Translations under genes and position numbers: made by a program
Source: Nisaea sp.
Lineage (GTDB): Bacteria > Pseudomonadota > Alphaproteobacteria > Thalassobaculales > Thalassobaculaceae
DNA: 64,000 bases
NCBI RefSeq assembly: GCF_034670185.1
Contig: NZ_JAXMNY010000001.1
Coordinates: 1,178,001-1,242,000, forward strand
Direction: 5' to 3'
Notes under the pieces: generated by a model
What the model saw: the letters and a program-made list of their open reading frames with translations, nothing else
Database searches by the model: none
Told to the model about the DNA's origin: nothing
In this document: one piece after another, positions 34,337 to 42,541 of the stretch
How positions within the stretch are numbered: position 1 is the stretch's first letter
How the letters are laid out: every line of letters starts with the position of its first letter

Positions 34337-36286
34337 TCATCTGACACGGCGGCCTAGAAATTCTTCGATCCGCGCATGCCGATGGGCCCTGCTCGCGAAC
34401 CGGGTCGGGTCGCCAGCGATGCCTAAAGACTCTTCAACCGGCCATACTTCCCCTAACAGGCGGGCTACGAGCAGTTCGGCGGCAAGCGGTGCCGTAACAA
34501 AGCCGCGCGAGCCCAGCCCCCCAAGGATCAGCAGATCGCCGCCCGGAAAGGTTACATAGCCCCGGCCCGCCGGATTACGAAACGCGTCAGCCAAACCAGC
34601 GACACTCGGAATGGCGCCAAACAGGGGAACGCGGTCGGGCGTCGCCGACCGCAGTCGCGCGCGCCCGGACCAAGAGGCATCGGGCTTATCGACGAGATGC
34701 GTCAGGCAGCCCGGCAGGCTTCCGTGGTTGTGGCGATGGTCCTCGTCAAGAACGGCCCACCCCCAATCTTCGCCAATCTTGTTGGTTCTGTCGTTGGTCG
34801 CGCCAAGCATGTGGCGTCCATCCCGTACCGGAGAAAGATATCCACTCCAGGACAGGGCGCATTTCAGGGTGTGGCTGGCATCCGATGCCGGAACCTCGGA
34901 AACCTGACCGCGCACAGGTGTAAGCGGGATCCAGTGCGTGTCGGCAAAGTGACGGTTGCCGTCGCCCGCGGCAAGAATGACGGCATCCGCCTCCCCGGCA
35001 ACATTTCCATTTGAATCCATCAGCAAATATCCGCGGGCGGATCGTGAAACTCTGTCGATGTTGGTACCGATAACTCTGGTCGAGCCGATCCAGTCACTGA
35101 GCAGGCGCTCCGTTTGCAAAAGCCCCGCCGTCTCATAAAACAGGCTTGGACAATCCAGCTCCACGCCCGCTCGCTGGCTGGCTTGTGCCCGGTCAAGAAG
35201 GCTGCCGCTGGCCGCGGGCTGCCACGCAAAGTCCCGGGCCTTTCCAGCCCGCGCCAGCGTCTCCTCATCTTCCAGCATGACAAGCACGCCGCACGGATCC
35301 CACCCCGGCCCCTCGCCATATTGCGCGATCGCATACCTGTAGGCCGCTGCAAAAAACCGGGCGACGGCACTGTCTCCGGCATCCATCCGAGGCGTCACAA
35401 GTGCATAAGCATTACCGGAGGCGCCCGCGCCGGGTCCGGCGCCGTCGTACAGCACCGGGTCCATGCCGCGCCGCCGCAAGGCCCTGACCAGGGACGCGCC
35501 CGCGATGCCGCCGCCGACAACAGCAACCCGGTCCAGCCGTGACCGCTCACGGACCGGCACTGCCCGCCTAGACAACCGTGCCCGGCTGTCCGGCAGATCA
35601 GGCACCTTTTGCGCGACGATCATCTTCCACTTGCTTCCGAAGCCAGGCGTCTTGCGAACTTTGAAGCCGCGCTGGGCAAGGCCTCTTTTGACATCTCCCA
35701 CAGCAGTGAAAGTCGCCAGACTTCCCTCCGGCACCGTCAGACGGGAAACCTCAGTCAAGACCTCGTCGCGCCACATCTCCGGGTTTTTGGACGGCGCGAA
35801 ACCATCGAGGAACCAGGCGTCGATCCGCCCATGCAGGCCGGACAGCATCGCGCCCACCTCGCCGATAGCCAGCGTGAGAACAACGCCCCATTCCTCGAAA
35901 TGAATTCTGTGCATTCCGGGAACGGGCTTGGGATAGCGATGCCTCAAAGCAGCTGCGATGAATTCCAGTTCCGGCCATTGCGCAAGCGCCCGGAAACATT
36001 CATCAGCATTCAGCGGATACCCTTCAACACTGACATAGTGCAGCAAGCCGTCCCGTGGTCTGGTTTCCAGCCACAACTGGACCGCAGCACAGAAATTCAA
36101 TCCGGTTCCAAAACCGGTTTCCGCGATGGTGAAATCACTTTGTCCGGCCCAAGCCGCCGGCAAGCCATTACCTTCCAGAAAGACGTGCCGGCTTTCCGCA
36201 AGCCCGCCTTCCGTCGAGAAATAGATATCTCCGAAACGGTTGGAAAAAGGCGCATTGTCCTCTTTCCAGACGAGATCGGCCGACAT
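34337..36286 (-). CDS. mnmC: Bifunctional tRNA U34 modification enzyme MnmC (methyltransferase MnmD + FAD oxidoreductase)
   Basis: 649 residues. The N-terminal methyltransferase has its SAM motif ETGFGTGLNF at about 56-65 and DAWFLDGFAPSKNPEMW near 157-171, the MnmD signature. The C-terminal FAD domain starts VAVVGGGIAGASLVRAL at about 254-270 and ends with FPGGDLLILGGLGSRGF. The oxidoreductase half converts cmnm5s2U34 to nm5s2U and the methyltransferase makes mnm5s2U in tRNA wobble positions. ATG 36286 has GAGG upstream; longer starts would overlap the cupin gene. Both domains look intact. It likely shares a transcript with the cupin gene 47 bases upstream. Confidence 0.93.
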   Translation of the reverse strand: MSADLVWKEDNAPFSNRFGDIYFSTEGGLAESRHVFLEGNGLPAAWAGQSDFTIAETGFGTGLNFCAAVQLWLETRPRDGLLHYVSVEGYPLNADECFRALAQWPELEFIAAALRHRYPKPVPGMHRIHFEEWGVVLTLAIGEVGAMLSGLHGRIDAWFLDGFAPSKNPEMWRDEVLTEVSRLTVPEGSLATFTAVGDVKRGLAQRGFKVRKTPGFGSKWKMIVAQKVPDLPDSRARLSRRAVPVRERSRLDRVAVVGGGIAGASLVRALRRRGMDPVLYDGAGPGAGASGNAYALVTPRMDAGDSAVARFFAAAYRYAIAQYGEGPGWDPCGVLVMLEDEETLARAGKARDFAWQPAASGSLLDRAQASQRAGVELDCPSLFYETAGLLQTERLLSDWIGSTRVIGTNIDRVSRSARGYLLMDSNGNVAGEADAVILAAGDGNRHFADTHWIPLTPVRGQVSEVPASDASHTLKCALSWSGYLSPVRDGRHMLGATNDRTNKIGEDWGWAVLDEDHRHNHGSLPGCLTHLVDKPDASWSGRARLRSATPDRVPLFGAIPSVAGLADAFRNPAGRGYVTFPGGDLLILGGLGSRGFVTAPLAAELLVARLLGEVWPVEESLGIAGDPTRFASRAHRHARIEEFLGRRVR

Positions 36287-36333
36287 CGAATCCTCTTCAA
36301 TCGGCCGATCAGGCATCTGTCGAGCCAATGGCG

Positions 36334-36729
36334 TCAGGCTTCGGGGCCGTCGACCTCGTAAGTTTTGAAATCGGCCGGGGCGACCACTTCGATAAGTTCA
36401 AGATCCGCCGAATGTTCGATCTCCCGATGCTTGATCATCGGCGGCTGCATGACGCAGTCGCCAGCCTTCATGGTGTGCACGCCCTGCCCCTCATACTCGA
36501 AGCGGGCCCACCCCTTCAGCACATAAAACATCTGGAACTTGCAATCATGCACATGCCAGGCGCCGGTCGCGTTGTGACCGTCTCGTGCGCGGATCACATG
36601 CGAGACGACATCGCCCTTGGAGGCGTCCTCGATTCCCAGATCGCGATACTCGAAATAATTCCTTAGTCCACGCGCAACGAACGGGTGCTCGTCTCCGACG
36701 TGATGCAAGAAGTCATGATTTTCCGACAT
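36334..36729 (-). CDS. Cupin domain protein
   Basis: 131 residues of a single conserved-barrel cupin. Motif 1 is ATGAWHVHDCKFQMFYVLKGWARFEYEG, with two metal-ligand His, and motif 2 is GDCVMQPPMIKHREIEHS, with a later His. Such proteins bind a divalent metal and act as small dioxygenases, isomerases or sensors. No specific function can be assigned. It ends 47 bases upstream of mnmC on the same strand, a spacing compatible with co-transcription, but no link to tRNA modification is known to me. Confidence 0.85.
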   Translation of the reverse strand: MSENHDFLHHVGDEHPFVARGLRNYFEYRDLGIEDASKGDVVSHVIRARDGHNATGAWHVHDCKFQMFYVLKGWARFEYEGQGVHTMKAGDCVMQPPMIKHREIEHSADLELIEVVAPADFKTYEVDGPEA

Positions 36730-36850
36730 GTTTTTCCTCCCACTGCTTATCGTTTCAGTCTAGCGTTCGGCAGGCGCCAGCCTCAAGCAACACTAAAACT
36801 AATGTGAGGCTTCCTACGGAGCCGGAACCAAAGACTTGCTGGAGAGACAC

Positions 36851-37096
36851 ATGTCGGACTCAGATGCGGGCGTTTTGCCGGATGACGAACAGAAACGCAT
36901 CGCCCTGAAACTCATCCTCGAGGCCTGGGACGAAGCGGTCGATAATGGCTGCGCCCCGGAAATGGTCGCCTCGTCCGCGATCTTTGCTGCCCTGACGGAT
37001 ATGATCGAGAATTACGGTGAGCAAGCCGTCGCGGACATGGTGGCAGAGTGGCCGGACCGCATTCGCGAGGGAGAATTCACCCTCAACACCAAATAG
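36851..37096 (+). CDS. Hypothetical protein, 81 aa
   Basis: Not recognised by name. A small acidic, helical protein: QKRIALKLILEAWDEAVDNG, then MVASSAIFAALTDMIENYGEQAVADMVAEWPDRI. The pattern of Ala-rich amphipathic helices with a Trp-Pro turn resembles short conserved alphaproteobacterial proteins of unknown role. ATG 36851 follows GGAGAGACAC. It is 68 bases upstream of the SDR gene and may be in the same transcript. No signal peptide. Confidence 0.7.
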   Translation: MSDSDAGVLPDDEQKRIALKLILEAWDEAVDNGCAPEMVASSAIFAALTDMIENYGEQAVADMVAEWPDRIREGEFTLNTK

Positions 37097-37164
37097 AAAC
37101 AGGGATCAGGTAACAACCGGGCCGTTACGAGCCAGGGTTACAAAACGCGTTTGGGAGAAACGCC

Positions 37165-37917
37165 TTGAAGGATGGGGAATTCAGCGACCGCTCCGCGATT
37201 GTAACGGGCGGCGCAAAGGGCATCGGTCTTGCCGTTGCAATACGCATTCTCGAAAACGGGGGAAAAGTCGCGCTTTGGGATCAGGACGGTGACGCTCTCG
37301 CCGCCGCCTCCGAAGCGATAGGCGCGCCGGATAAACTCATCACCACAGTGGTCGACGTATCATCCGAATCCGACGTTTGCATTGCCCATGCCTCGGCGAC
37401 GAGTGCGCTAGGCCCGATCGACCTGCTGGTGAACAGTGCCGGCATTGCCGGACCGACGGTTTCCACAATCGACTACACATTGGCTGACTGGCAACGTGTG
37501 CTGAATGTCGATCTGACGGGTGTTTTCCTGTGCTCGAAGACCATCGCCCCGGGCATGGTCGGCCGGGGATACGGCCGGATCGTGAATATCGCGTCGCTCG
37601 CCGGCAAGGAAGGCACCCCGAATGCGCCCGCTTACAGCGCGGCAAAGGCCGGGGTCATCGCCCTGACCAAATCCATGGGCAAGGAGCTTGCGGGCACCGG
37701 CGTGCTGGTCAATTCGGTTGCCCCTGCCGCCCTCGATACCGAGATGGTGGACCGGATGGATCCCGCGCATGTGGAGGTCATGATCTCAAAAAGCCCGCTG
37801 AAGCGTCTCGGAACAGCAGAGGAATGCGCCTCAATGGTGTGCTGGCTGCTGTCCGAGGAATGCAGCTTCAGCACCGGCGCCTGTTTCGATGTTTCCGGTG
37901 GCCGCACCGTCTACTGA
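37165..37917 (+). CDS. SDR family oxidoreductase (3-oxoacyl reductase type), TTG start
   Basis: 250 residues. Cofactor motif TGGAKGIGLAVA, NSAGIAGPT, catalytic Ser in VNIASLAGKEG, YSAAKAG, and a C-terminal end ACFDVSGGRTVY usual for FabG-like enzymes. WDQDGDAL after beta-2 contains an Asp, favouring NAD. The start is TTG at 37165, with GGGAGAAA upstream; there is no usable ATG before the glycine motif. It is first in a three-gene unit with an SCP2-like protein (45-base gap) and an alpha/beta hydrolase, suggesting degradation of a lipophilic alcohol or ester. That pathway is inference. Confidence 0.9.
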   Translation: MKDGEFSDRSAIVTGGAKGIGLAVAIRILENGGKVALWDQDGDALAAASEAIGAPDKLITTVVDVSSESDVCIAHASATSALGPIDLLVNSAGIAGPTVSTIDYTLADWQRVLNVDLTGVFLCSKTIAPGMVGRGYGRIVNIASLAGKEGTPNAPAYSAAKAGVIALTKSMGKELAGTGVLVNSVAPAALDTEMVDRMDPAHVEVMISKSPLKRLGTAEECASMVCWLLSEECSFSTGACFDVSGGRTVY

Positions 37918-37962
37918 TCTCAAGCTCCTGTATGAAGGCTCCCCGGAAGAAGGAGAATTTCC

Positions 37963-38337
37963 GTGTTCGAATGCCTGAAAGATGCCGTCGCCGCGCGACC
38001 GGACCTGCAGCGGATTGGCCGCTATATGGATTCCCGTTTCCTGCTCGAAGTCGGTGACACGCCCTATCATGTCACGGTCGTGAACGGCCACGTAACGGCA
38101 GTCGATAAAGGTCCGTTCAAGATGCGGAGCTGGGATTTCGCCATCCGGGCGCCAAAGGAAGTGTGGGATGTGTTCTGCTCGGACATGCCGCCGCCGGGCT
38201 ACCAGGACCTGTTCGCCATGACCCGCTACGGCCATGCAAGCCTGGACGGCAATACAGCGCCCCTGCTGCACAATCTGCGTTACGTAAAGGAATTGCTCGC
38301 CCTGCCGCGCCGCCTCCGTCAGGAGGCGGGACAATGA
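37963..38337 (+). CDS. SCP2-like small protein, GTG start
   Basis: 124 residues. The pattern FLLEVGDTPYHVTVVNGHV, KMRSWDFAIRAPKEVWDVF and GYQDLFAMTRYGHASLDGN follows the beta-strand and helix order of sterol-carrier-protein-2 domains, including a closing helix with LLHNLRYVKELL. SCP2 domains bind acyl or hydrophobic ligands. The start is GTG 37963 with AAGGAGAA seven bases upstream. Its stop overlaps the hydrolase ATG (ATGA), so the two are translationally coupled. It probably presents a hydrophobic substrate to the SDR or hydrolase. This is a weak-homology call. Confidence 0.65.
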   Translation: MFECLKDAVAARPDLQRIGRYMDSRFLLEVGDTPYHVTVVNGHVTAVDKGPFKMRSWDFAIRAPKEVWDVFCSDMPPPGYQDLFAMTRYGHASLDGNTAPLLHNLRYVKELLALPRRLRQEAGQ

Positions 38338-39179
38338 GCGCACAGATCGAGCCGATTACCGGGCGCTATGTCCACCTCGATATCGAGGGACGGCCTTACC
38401 GGATCTATTTCGAAGAGGCCGGCTCCGGTATTCCTCTGCTCTGCCTGCATACCGCCGGCGCGCATTCCAGCCAATACCGCCACCTGATGTGTGACGACGC
38501 GGTCACGGACCGCTTCAGGGTCATTGCGTTCGATCTGCCCTGGCACGGAAAGTCAAACCCGCCCGTCGGCTGGGAGGGTGAGGAATACAAACTGACCAGC
38601 CAATTTTATGTCGCGGCGATTGCGGCGTTTTCACAAGCCCTGGACCTTGAGCGCCCGGTGGTCATGGGCTGCTCCATGGGCGGACGGGTCGTGGTTCGGC
38701 TGGCTCTGGAACAGGGCAAGGCCCTGCGGGGCGTCATCGGGCTTGAGGGCTCGGACAGTCCTTCGCCCTGGTACGACAATAGCTGGCTCGACAGTCCTGA
38801 ATTCCTCCGAGGCGACTTCTGCGCCGCCCTGGTTTCCGGCCTCGTTGCACCGCAAAGCCCAGATGAATTCCGCTGGGAGACCCTCTGGCATTATTATCAG
38901 GGCGGGCCGGAGGTCTTTAAGGGCGACATGCACTTCTACCGCACTGACAGTGACTATGCCCGGGAGAGCAGCACCATCGACACCGGGCACTGTCCCGTCT
39001 ATCTGATGACCGGAGAGTATGATTACTCCTGCACTCCGGAAGACACGCTACGGACAGCAGAGCGTATCCCCGGTGCGGAAGCGATCATCATGGCCGGCAT
39101 GGGGCATTTCCCGATGTCGGAGAATCCGGCGGCTTTCCGGGAACATATCCTCCCGGTGCTGGCAAAAATCGCGGACTAG
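38334..39179 (+). CDS. Alpha/beta fold hydrolase
   Basis: 281 residues. The oxyanion-side motif is LLCLHTAGAHSSQYRHL, followed by VIAFDLPWHGKSNPP. The nucleophile elbow is VVMGCSMGGRVVVRLAL (G-C-S-M-G). The acid is probably in LMTGEYDYSCTPED, and the catalytic His in MAGMGHFPMSENPAAF. The cap is about 70 residues. The start at 38334 overlaps the upstream stop codon as ATGA; a longer frame back to 38163 is excluded by overlap. Likely an ester, lactone or C-C bond hydrolase of the SDR/SCP2-like unit. Substrate unknown. Confidence 0.9.
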   Translation: MSAQIEPITGRYVHLDIEGRPYRIYFEEAGSGIPLLCLHTAGAHSSQYRHLMCDDAVTDRFRVIAFDLPWHGKSNPPVGWEGEEYKLTSQFYVAAIAAFSQALDLERPVVMGCSMGGRVVVRLALEQGKALRGVIGLEGSDSPSPWYDNSWLDSPEFLRGDFCAALVSGLVAPQSPDEFRWETLWHYYQGGPEVFKGDMHFYRTDSDYARESSTIDTGHCPVYLMTGEYDYSCTPEDTLRTAERIPGAEAIIMAGMGHFPMSENPAAFREHILPVLAKIAD

Positions 39180-39185
39180 GACTGA

Positions 39186-39647
39186 ATGGCTGTAGATCAG
39201 CACGAAGCAGAGACGCCTTACTGGAAAACCACACCGCTCGAGCAGATGAGCTCGGAGCAGTGGGAAGCCTTGTGCGATGGCTGCGGCAAGTGCTGCCTCG
39301 TCAAGCTGATCGACGATGTGACCGACGAGCTGCATTACACGGATGTCGCCTGCACCCTGCTCGACTGCGGCTCATGCAAATGCGGGGATTACCCGAACCG
39401 GAAGGCGAAGGTACCGGACTGCGTGATTCTCACGCCGAATGTGCTGGAAGAACTCATCTGGATGCCGTCGACCTGCGCTTACCGGCTGGTGAAGGAAGGC
39501 AAGGACTTGCCGCACTGGCATTACCTTGTCTGTGGCGATCCGGACATGGTTCATGTCGCCGGTATCTCTGTCCGCGGCCGGGCCGTTTCGGAAAAATATG
39601 TGCCGGACGAAAAGCTGCCGGATCATATTGTTGAATGGGCCGAGTAG
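39186..39647 (+). CDS. YcgN family cysteine-cluster protein (UPF0260)
   Basis: 153 residues. It contains the eight-Cys pattern of the YcgN/YkgJ family: CDGCGKCCLVKLID, CTLLDCGSCKCGDYPNR, and DCVILTPN followed by CAYRLV. The Cys set is thought to bind a metal or FeS cluster. E. coli YcgN is of unclear function. The N-terminal WKTTPLEQMSSEQWEALCDG and C-terminal WHYLVCGDPDMVH stretches match the family closely. It starts 6 bases after the hydrolase stop, on the same strand, so it is probably the last gene of that transcript. No catalytic role can be assigned. Confidence 0.9.
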   Translation: MAVDQHEAETPYWKTTPLEQMSSEQWEALCDGCGKCCLVKLIDDVTDELHYTDVACTLLDCGSCKCGDYPNRKAKVPDCVILTPNVLEELIWMPSTCAYRLVKEGKDLPHWHYLVCGDPDMVHVAGISVRGRAVSEKYVPDEKLPDHIVEWAE

Positions 39648-39718
39648 GAAAATGCAACGTTAACCCTTTTCTCGTGATCTGAAGCTTCCCACTTGAAGCC
39701 GGACGGAGGAGCAAAGCC

Positions 39719-39910
39719 ATGAGTCGGAATATGTGGATCCTTGCCGCCATTCTTGCGGCGGTCGTTTTTGCAACGATCTATCAGGAAGAATTTGGGGGCG
39801 GCGTAGATCGCCCTTGGACAGCCTGCAAGGAAAGTATGGTTCAGCAATGGCTTAGCGGTGATTGCACGCCTCGCGACGGGGCACGCATCAAAATCGACTC
39901 CCAAAACTGA
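39719..39910 (+). CDS. Small membrane or secreted protein, 63 aa
   Basis: Not recognised. Residues 5-22 (MWILAAILAAVVFATIYQ) form one hydrophobic segment, which is either an anchor or an uncleaved signal. A 40-residue tail follows with two Cys (DRPWTACKES, LSGDCTP) that could form a disulfide outside the cytoplasm. GGAGGAGC precedes ATG 39719. It sits just before the Zur-box-controlled metal operon but lies upstream of the box, so it is probably separately transcribed. Confidence 0.65.
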   Translation: MSRNMWILAAILAAVVFATIYQEEFGGGVDRPWTACKESMVQQWLSGDCTPRDGARIKIDSQN

Positions 39911-39947
39911 AGCTCGAAGAAAACAGTTGATCGATGGATATAAATGT

Positions 39948-39961
39948 AACGTTATAACGTT
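39948..39961. promoter_or_regulatory. Zur-like box upstream of the metal-uptake operon
   Basis: AACGTTATAACGTT is a perfect 14-base palindrome with the GTTATAAC core of alphaproteobacterial Zur boxes. It lies 39 bases before the DUF2796 gene, whose product and operon mates fit zinc uptake. Repression by Zn-Zur is inferred from the match and the context. Confidence 0.7.
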
Positions 39962-39999
39962 TCCTCTTTGTCTCGATCTTCCTCCCAGGAGCTTCGCAA

Positions 40000-40548
40000 A
40001 TGACCCGACTTCCACTCTTCCTTGCGGCAATGCTGGCCACCACGAGCACAATCGCCGCAGCAAGTGAAACGCGCCACGCCGACGCGCACGAACATGGTCA
40101 CGGTCAACTGACCATCGCCATAGAGGGCGCAACGGTCGAAATGGAGATCGAAATTCCGGGCGCCGACATCGTCGGTTTCGAACACTCCCCAGAAACCAAG
40201 GCACAGCACGATGCATTCGATGCCGGTAAAGCCAATCTCGCCAAAGGCGATACCTTGTTCAAGGCCGTCGGCGAAGCAGGCTGTACCCTCAAGGAAACCC
40301 GTTTCCTGGAGGAAGACGATCACGATCATGATAAAAAAACAGACCATGCGGATCATGACGGCGAACACATGGAATTCCATGTGAGCTACAGGTTCGCCTG
40401 CAATGACACTGCAAAAATCACCGGGTTCTCCTTTCCCTTCTTCAAGCATTTTCCGCAGAGCGAGGAACTTGACGTGCAAATCGTCTCGTCAAAAGGTCAG
40501 TTCCAGTTTGAAGTTAGCCCCGACAAGCCGGCACTGACACTGGACTGA
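40000..40548 (+). CDS. zrgA: ZrgA family zinc-uptake protein (DUF2796), periplasmic
   Basis: 182 residues. A signal peptide occupies about residues 1-21 (LPLFLAAMLATTSTIAAAS). The mature start is ADAHEHGHGQLTIAIEG, the usual DUF2796 opening with His residues for metal. A His/Asp-rich loop DDHDHDKKTDHADHDGEH lies near residues 107-124, and the C-terminal YRFACNDTAKITGFSF and FFKHFPQSEELDVQ match ZrgA. In Vibrio, ZrgA belongs to the zinc-regulated zrgABCDE transporter. A Zur-like palindrome precedes the gene, and ABC ATPase, permease and DUF3299 genes follow. Zinc specificity is inferred from family and box. Confidence 0.88.
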   Translation: MTRLPLFLAAMLATTSTIAAASETRHADAHEHGHGQLTIAIEGATVEMEIEIPGADIVGFEHSPETKAQHDAFDAGKANLAKGDTLFKAVGEAGCTLKETRFLEEDDHDHDKKTDHADHDGEHMEFHVSYRFACNDTAKITGFSFPFFKHFPQSEELDVQIVSSKGQFQFEVSPDKPALTLD

Positions 40549-40553
40549 GAGCC

Positions 40554-41291
40554 ATGACCGAGCCATCTGCCCCATCGGCGTCGCCGACCGTCCTGCTGGA
40601 ACATGTGGCATTCCAATGGCCGGGCAGCGCGTTCCGGTTCGGGGTCGACCGGTTCCGGATTGAAAAGGCCGAGCGGGTTTTACTGCTCGGCCCGTCTGGC
40701 GGCGGAAAATCCACTCTGTTGGGTCTGATTTCGGGAATTTCCCCGCCGCAGAAAGGACGGATCGAATTGCTTGGAACGGATTTGGCCAGCCTGTCATCGA
40801 CGCAGCGCGACCGGTTCCGGGCGGAGCATCTCGGCGTCATTTTTCAGATGTTCAACCTGCTTCCCTATGCCTCAGCTCTGGACAATGTCCGTCTCGGACT
40901 CAGTTTTGCCCCGAACCGGGAACGCCGGGTTCGGGAAAAAGAAACTCCAGAGGAAGCGGCGGCACGGCTGCTGGCCGCTCTCGGCCTGTCGGAAGACATC
41001 CAGACGGGGCAACCAGCCTCCCTTCTCAGCTCCGGGCAGCAACAACGGGTCGCGGCCGCCAGGGCTTTGATCGGCGACCCCGAGCTGGTGATCGCGGACG
41101 AGCCGACTTCCGCTCTCGACGGAGAGTCACAGCAAGCCTTTCTCGAATTGATCTTCAAACAACTAGACCGGAGCGGATCGTCACTCCTCATGGTCAGCCA
41201 TGATGAGGGGCTGTCAGGATGGTTCGATCGCGTGATCCGCCTGGCGGACATAAAGCACCGTGAGGAAGCGCCCGATGCTGCTACGTCTTAG
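40554..41291 (+). CDS. ABC transporter ATP-binding protein of the Zrg-type metal system
   Basis: 245 residues. Walker A is LLGPSGGGKSTLLG. The Q-loop is VIFQMFNLLPY, the signature LLSSGQQQRVAAARAL (LSSGQ rather than LSGGQ), Walker B VIADEPTSALDG, and the H-loop LLMVSHDEG. The class is the LolD/MacB-like group that pairs with FtsX-type permeases. It starts 6 bases after zrgA, and its 3' end overlaps the permease by 17 bases. This arrangement equals the known zrg ABC pair. It probably powers zinc handling at the membrane. Confidence 0.92.
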   Translation: MTEPSAPSASPTVLLEHVAFQWPGSAFRFGVDRFRIEKAERVLLLGPSGGGKSTLLGLISGISPPQKGRIELLGTDLASLSSTQRDRFRAEHLGVIFQMFNLLPYASALDNVRLGLSFAPNRERRVREKETPEEAAARLLAALGLSEDIQTGQPASLLSSGQQQRVAAARALIGDPELVIADEPTSALDGESQQAFLELIFKQLDRSGSSLLMVSHDEGLSGWFDRVIRLADIKHREEAPDAATS

Positions 41292-42531
41292 CCTGCAGTC
41301 CCTGGCAAACCGGCGTTCTACGGCGCTGCTGACAATTCTCGCGCTCGCCATCAGCATCGCCCTATTCCTGAGCGTCGAGCGCGTCAGGACCGGAGCCCGC
41401 GCAAGTTTCGGGAATACCATCGCCGGCACCGACCTGATCGTCGGAGCGCGAAGCGGCAGCGTGCAGTTGCTGCTCTATTCGGTTTTCCGCATTGGCAACG
41501 CCACCAACAACATGACCTGGGAAAGCTATCGCGATATTGCCGGTCGGCCGGAAGTGGCCTGGACCGTACCGATCTCACTCGGTGATAGCCATCGCGGGTT
41601 CCGCGTCATGGGCACAACCGATGCCTATTTCGATCACTATCGTTTTCGCGGCAATGCCCCTCTGACATTCGCCACGGGTGACCGCTTCGAGGATCTTTTC
41701 GATACGGTCCTCGGCGCCGACGTCGCCGACGCACTCGGCTACAAAGTCGGCGATCCGATTGTCGTGGCGCACGGTCTTGGGGCGGTCGGCTTCACCAAAC
41801 ATGAAGACATGCCGTTCCGCGTCTCCGGGATTCTCGCCAAGACCGGCACGCCGGTTGACCGGACCGTCCATGTCAGCCTCAGGGCCATCGAGGCTATCCA
41901 TGTCGATTGGCAAAGCGGGGCACGCACACCGGGGCATTCTACCGGCGCCGACGCAGTACGGGCCATGGACCTGACGCCAAAAAGCATCTCGGCCGCGCTG
42001 ATCGGTGTGACATCCAAACTGAAAACCTTCCGCCTGCAACGCCACATCAACGAATATCCCGAGGAACCACTGCTGGCGGTCCTGCCCGGGGTCGCCCTGC
42101 AGGAACTCTGGTCGCTCATCGGTGTCGCCGAATCAGCGCTGGCCGGTGTTTCCGGAATGGTCGTCCTGACCGCCCTGATCGGCATGGTGGCGGCAATCCT
42201 GTCCAGCCTGTCAGAACGGCGCCGGGAGATGGCTATCCTGAGAGCCGTCGGCGCGGGCCCCTCGATAGTGGGTTGCCTGATGATACTCGAAGCAGGAACC
42301 CTGGCCCTAGCCGGTGCTCTATCGGGGACATTCCTGTTTCTTGCCGGTTTGGCTGTCGCCGGCCCATTTGTCGATCAAGCCTATGGGCTGTACCTGCCCT
42401 TCTCGTTACCCTCGACAAGAGAGCTTTTGATTTTGGGTGGATTCGTGTGCGCTGGTATTCTTTCGGGTCTTGTTCCCGCCATCGGTGCCTACCGTATGTC
42501 GCTTGCCGACGGTATGACTGTCCGGCAATGA
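41275..42531 (+). CDS. FtsX-like ABC transporter permease of the Zrg-type metal system
   Basis: 418 residues. An N-terminal helix (LTILALAISIALFLSVERV) is followed by a large periplasmic MacB-core-type domain of roughly 220 residues. Three helices then follow (MVVLTALIGMVAAILSSL, GCLMILEAGTLALAGALSG, LLILGGFVCAGILSGLVP), the FtsX topology. The motif SERRREMAILRAVGAGP is characteristic. ATG 41275 has GAGGAAG upstream, and an earlier GTG at 41260 is less likely. It overlaps the ATPase gene and is 10 bases before the DUF3299 gene. It likely transmits ATPase movement to the metal-binding proteins. Confidence 0.9.
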   Translation: MLLRLSLQSLANRRSTALLTILALAISIALFLSVERVRTGARASFGNTIAGTDLIVGARSGSVQLLLYSVFRIGNATNNMTWESYRDIAGRPEVAWTVPISLGDSHRGFRVMGTTDAYFDHYRFRGNAPLTFATGDRFEDLFDTVLGADVADALGYKVGDPIVVAHGLGAVGFTKHEDMPFRVSGILAKTGTPVDRTVHVSLRAIEAIHVDWQSGARTPGHSTGADAVRAMDLTPKSISAALIGVTSKLKTFRLQRHINEYPEEPLLAVLPGVALQELWSLIGVAESALAGVSGMVVLTALIGMVAAILSSLSERRREMAILRAVGAGPSIVGCLMILEAGTLALAGALSGTFLFLAGLAVAGPFVDQAYGLYLPFSLPSTRELLILGGFVCAGILSGLVPAIGAYRMSLADGMTVRQ

Positions 42532-42541
42532 GGAGAGCGTT

